Positions 62,605 through 64,000 of a stretch of 64,000 bases of DNA are shown piece after piece. The DNA comes from Cynocephalus volans (lineage: Eukaryota > Chordata > Mammalia > Dermoptera > Cynocephalidae). The position numbers and the translations under genes are program-made. The stretch covers positions 66,883,852 to 66,947,851 of the forward strand of contig NC_084463.1 of NCBI RefSeq assembly GCF_027409185.1, given 5' to 3'. Position 1 is the first letter of the stretch, and every line of letters begins with the position of its first letter. The notes beneath the pieces were generated by a model. That model did no database searches, was not told the DNA's origin, and was given only the letters and a program-made list of their open reading frames with translations.

Positions 62605-63300
62605 TAAAAACTTATTTTTTAATTGACATGTATTGATTATACATGAGTTATATTTCAATATATGTATACAATGTGTGAAATCCTATCAGGGTAATTAGTA
62701 TATTCGCCAACACAACAATTTATCATTTTCATGATGAGAAGAACATTTGAGCTCCTGTCTTCTAGCCATTTGAGAATATACAATAAGTTGTTAATTATAA
62801 ATGCCTACCACTATCATAGTCCACTAGAACTTATTTCTCCTCTCAAGCTGTGATTTTTTTTTTTTTTTTTTTTTTTTTGTCTTTTTCGTGACCGGCACTC
62901 AGCCAGTGAGCGCACCGGTCATTTCTATATAGGATCCGAACCCGCGGCGGGAGCGTCACAGCGCTCCCAGCGCTGCACTCTACCGAGTGCGCCACGGGCT
63001 CGGCCCTCTAGCTGTGATTTTGATTCTGTTAACTCTTCCTACCTCCCTTTCTTCCCAGCCTCTAGTAACCACAACTCTACTCTCTACTTCTATAAGCTCA
63101 ATTTTTTTCTCCAGCTCCCACACATGAGTGAGAACATGGGGTATTTATTTTTCTGTGCCTGACTTATCTCACTTAACTTCATGTCTTCTAGGCTCATCCA
63201 TGTTGCCACAGATGATAGGATTTCACTTTTTACAGCTGAGTAGTAATCCATTGTGTATATATACCACCTTGTCTTCATCCAGTCACCTGTCAATGGACAC
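62605..63300 (-). mobile_element. L1 3' end split by a SINE
   Basis: Reversed L1 3' UTR (TTGACATGTATTGATTATAC, GCTCCTGTCTTCTAGCCATT) and ORF2 C-terminus (minus-strand WYIYTMDYYSAVK near 63265-63227) surround a SINE at 62858-63007. Same sense as DDX10. Confidence 0.8.
62858..63007 (-). repeat. tRNA-Ile-derived SINE, right unit shortened
   Basis: Starts with a T run, then TCTTTTTCGTGACCGGCACT, the exact complement of the shortened end of the 55941 copy. Duplication AGCTGTGATTTT at 62846-62857 and 63010-63021. Confidence 0.94.
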
Positions 63301-63933
63301 CTCATACATCTCTGAATCCGTTATTCCTAGCACTGGTATAGTGTTCAAGAAGTGTTTATGAACTAAATAAAGGTATAAACAAAACACTACAGAAGGACAG
63401 GGGAGAGAGCAACTGATTCTAAAAAATGGAAGTGTCAGAAAAGGACTTTCGTGTGGAACATCTGAACTTAGCCTTAAAGAACACTAAATATTTCCCCAGA
63501 ATTAGGGTGAAGGGATACAGAGAGGACATCCCAAACAGAGATCAGCACGAACAAAGATATGAAGCACGGAAATAAACGCAATACTCAGTTCCATATCCAT
63601 GGAGAGGATGGGAGGTGTCAGATTATAAAGACCTCTGCTTAGCCTAGCTGCCAATTGTTCATTCTACCAATATGTGAGAGCTACTACGTTTCCAGTATTG
63701 TTAGCACCTACCACAATACTGAAGAAAAGACAGTTTCTGCCCTCATCCAGATTAAAGTCCCATCCACAGATTCCTTTACAAAAAGACACGGGATTCTTAT
63801 TATCTACAGATCCATTGCCACACCTAGCACTGTGTTTCTCATATGATACAATTATTTGTGTAACCGAAATGTGATATCTCAAAAGGGATGATTCAACATC
63901 AATAAGTTCATAAAGAAAATAAACAGTTAGTAC
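63301..63933 (-). repeat. L2 fragments in DDX10 intron
   Basis: GAAGTGTTTATGAACTAAAT, AACATCTGAACTTAGCC and, from about 63655, TGTTCATTCTACCAATATGTG with TTTCTGCCCTCATCCAG are reverse-complement L2 landmarks. The last 150 bases before the exon are unique. Confidence 0.55.
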
Positions 63934-64000
63934 CTCTTTGCAACTGGAGAAAAATACAATACTCTTCTTTTTCAGATGGCTTCTCAAGAAGGAATATAGC
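63934..64000 (-). CDS. DDX10: DDX10 exon (motif IV), cut by window edge
   Basis: Reads LYSFLRSHLKKKSIVFF then SSCKE, which I recognise as DDX10 at the start of the second RecA-like helicase domain; IVFF-SSCKE is the motif IV region. The exon ends AAAGAG followed by donor GTACTAAC, leaving phase 0 so that the next exon starts with a whole codon. The 5' end is outside the window. No difference from the human protein as I remember it. Confidence 0.95.

Larger units (their letters stand above)
40199..64000 (-). other. DDX10: DDX10 locus, partial (five internal exons and introns)
   Basis: Five minus-strand blocks, each with AG acceptor and GT donor (the first is cut by the window edge), join in consistent phase into the second RecA-like domain and start of the C-terminal extension of DDX10. 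Order from the right edge: motif IV, motif V, motif VI, then two downstream exons. DDX10 (Dbp4 in yeast) is known as an ATP-dependent RNA helicase in 18S rRNA maturation in the nucleolus. Introns of about 4.3, 5.3, 12.0 and 1.8 kb carry only repeats and unique sequence. The first RecA domain lies beyond the right edge; later C-terminal exons were not found to the left. Two frame-breaking lesions mean this copy as written cannot encode full-length protein. Confidence 0.95.

Noticed and set aside
63664-63987. Reading the 107-codon minus-strand frame as one protein
   Set aside because: Only its first part is the DDX10 exon; after the donor at 63933 it runs into intron.
1-64000. CRISPR arrays, operons, phage or plasmid features
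   Set aside because: None is present; introns, SINEs and LINEs show this is a mammalian chromosome.

Overview
The window is mammalian nuclear DNA. It is AT-rich, has no dense coding, and is built mostly from LINE-1, L2, MIR, MaLR-LTR and hAT remnants cut by tRNA-derived SINEs. The SINEs have tRNA-Ile-like heads (GGTTAGCTCAGTTGGTTAGAG, then a GAT anticodon context). They occur as monomers, as head-to-tail dimers, and as dimers with a shortened right half. This matches what I remember of the CYN SINEs of colugos (Dermoptera). The host is therefore probably a colugo, but this is inference from repeats and no search was run.

The one recognisable gene is DDX10, a DEAD-box RNA helicase of small-subunit rRNA processing and homologue of yeast Dbp4. 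It runs on the minus strand and enters at the right edge. Five exons are visible: 63934-64000 (motif IV), 59501-59663 (motif V), 54098-54182 (motif VI), 42040-42141 and 40199-40287 (C-terminal extension). Splice sites and phases agree throughout. Two lesions break the reading frame: an in-frame TAA at 59655-59657, and one extra base at about 40265-40268. Either the assembly has base errors here, or this copy is a non-functional duplicate. No later DDX10 exon was recognised in the remaining 40 kb.

Layout. 1-13.8 kb: nested and degraded L1, including a near-full-length L1 (about 1586-6897) inserted into an older L1. 14-21.8 kb: mixed old repeats, a strong candidate minus-strand exon (17863-17939), and a CA/CT microsatellite. 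22.2-23.7 kb: a CpG island with GC box, E-boxes and a YY1-like site, origin unknown. 23.7-29.1 kb: L1 fragments, one SINE, a MER20 and an unexplained insert. 29.1-40 kb: MaLR LTRs, an RPL27A processed pseudogene and unique sequence. 40-64 kb: DDX10 exons and introns filled with L2, MIR, SINE, MITE and L1 pieces.

I found no convincing undescribed system. The observations most worth a check are the two DDX10 lesions, the CpG island with its possible downstream exon, the right-half-deleted SINE form, and the 0.47-kb insert in an L1 near 26.5 kb.
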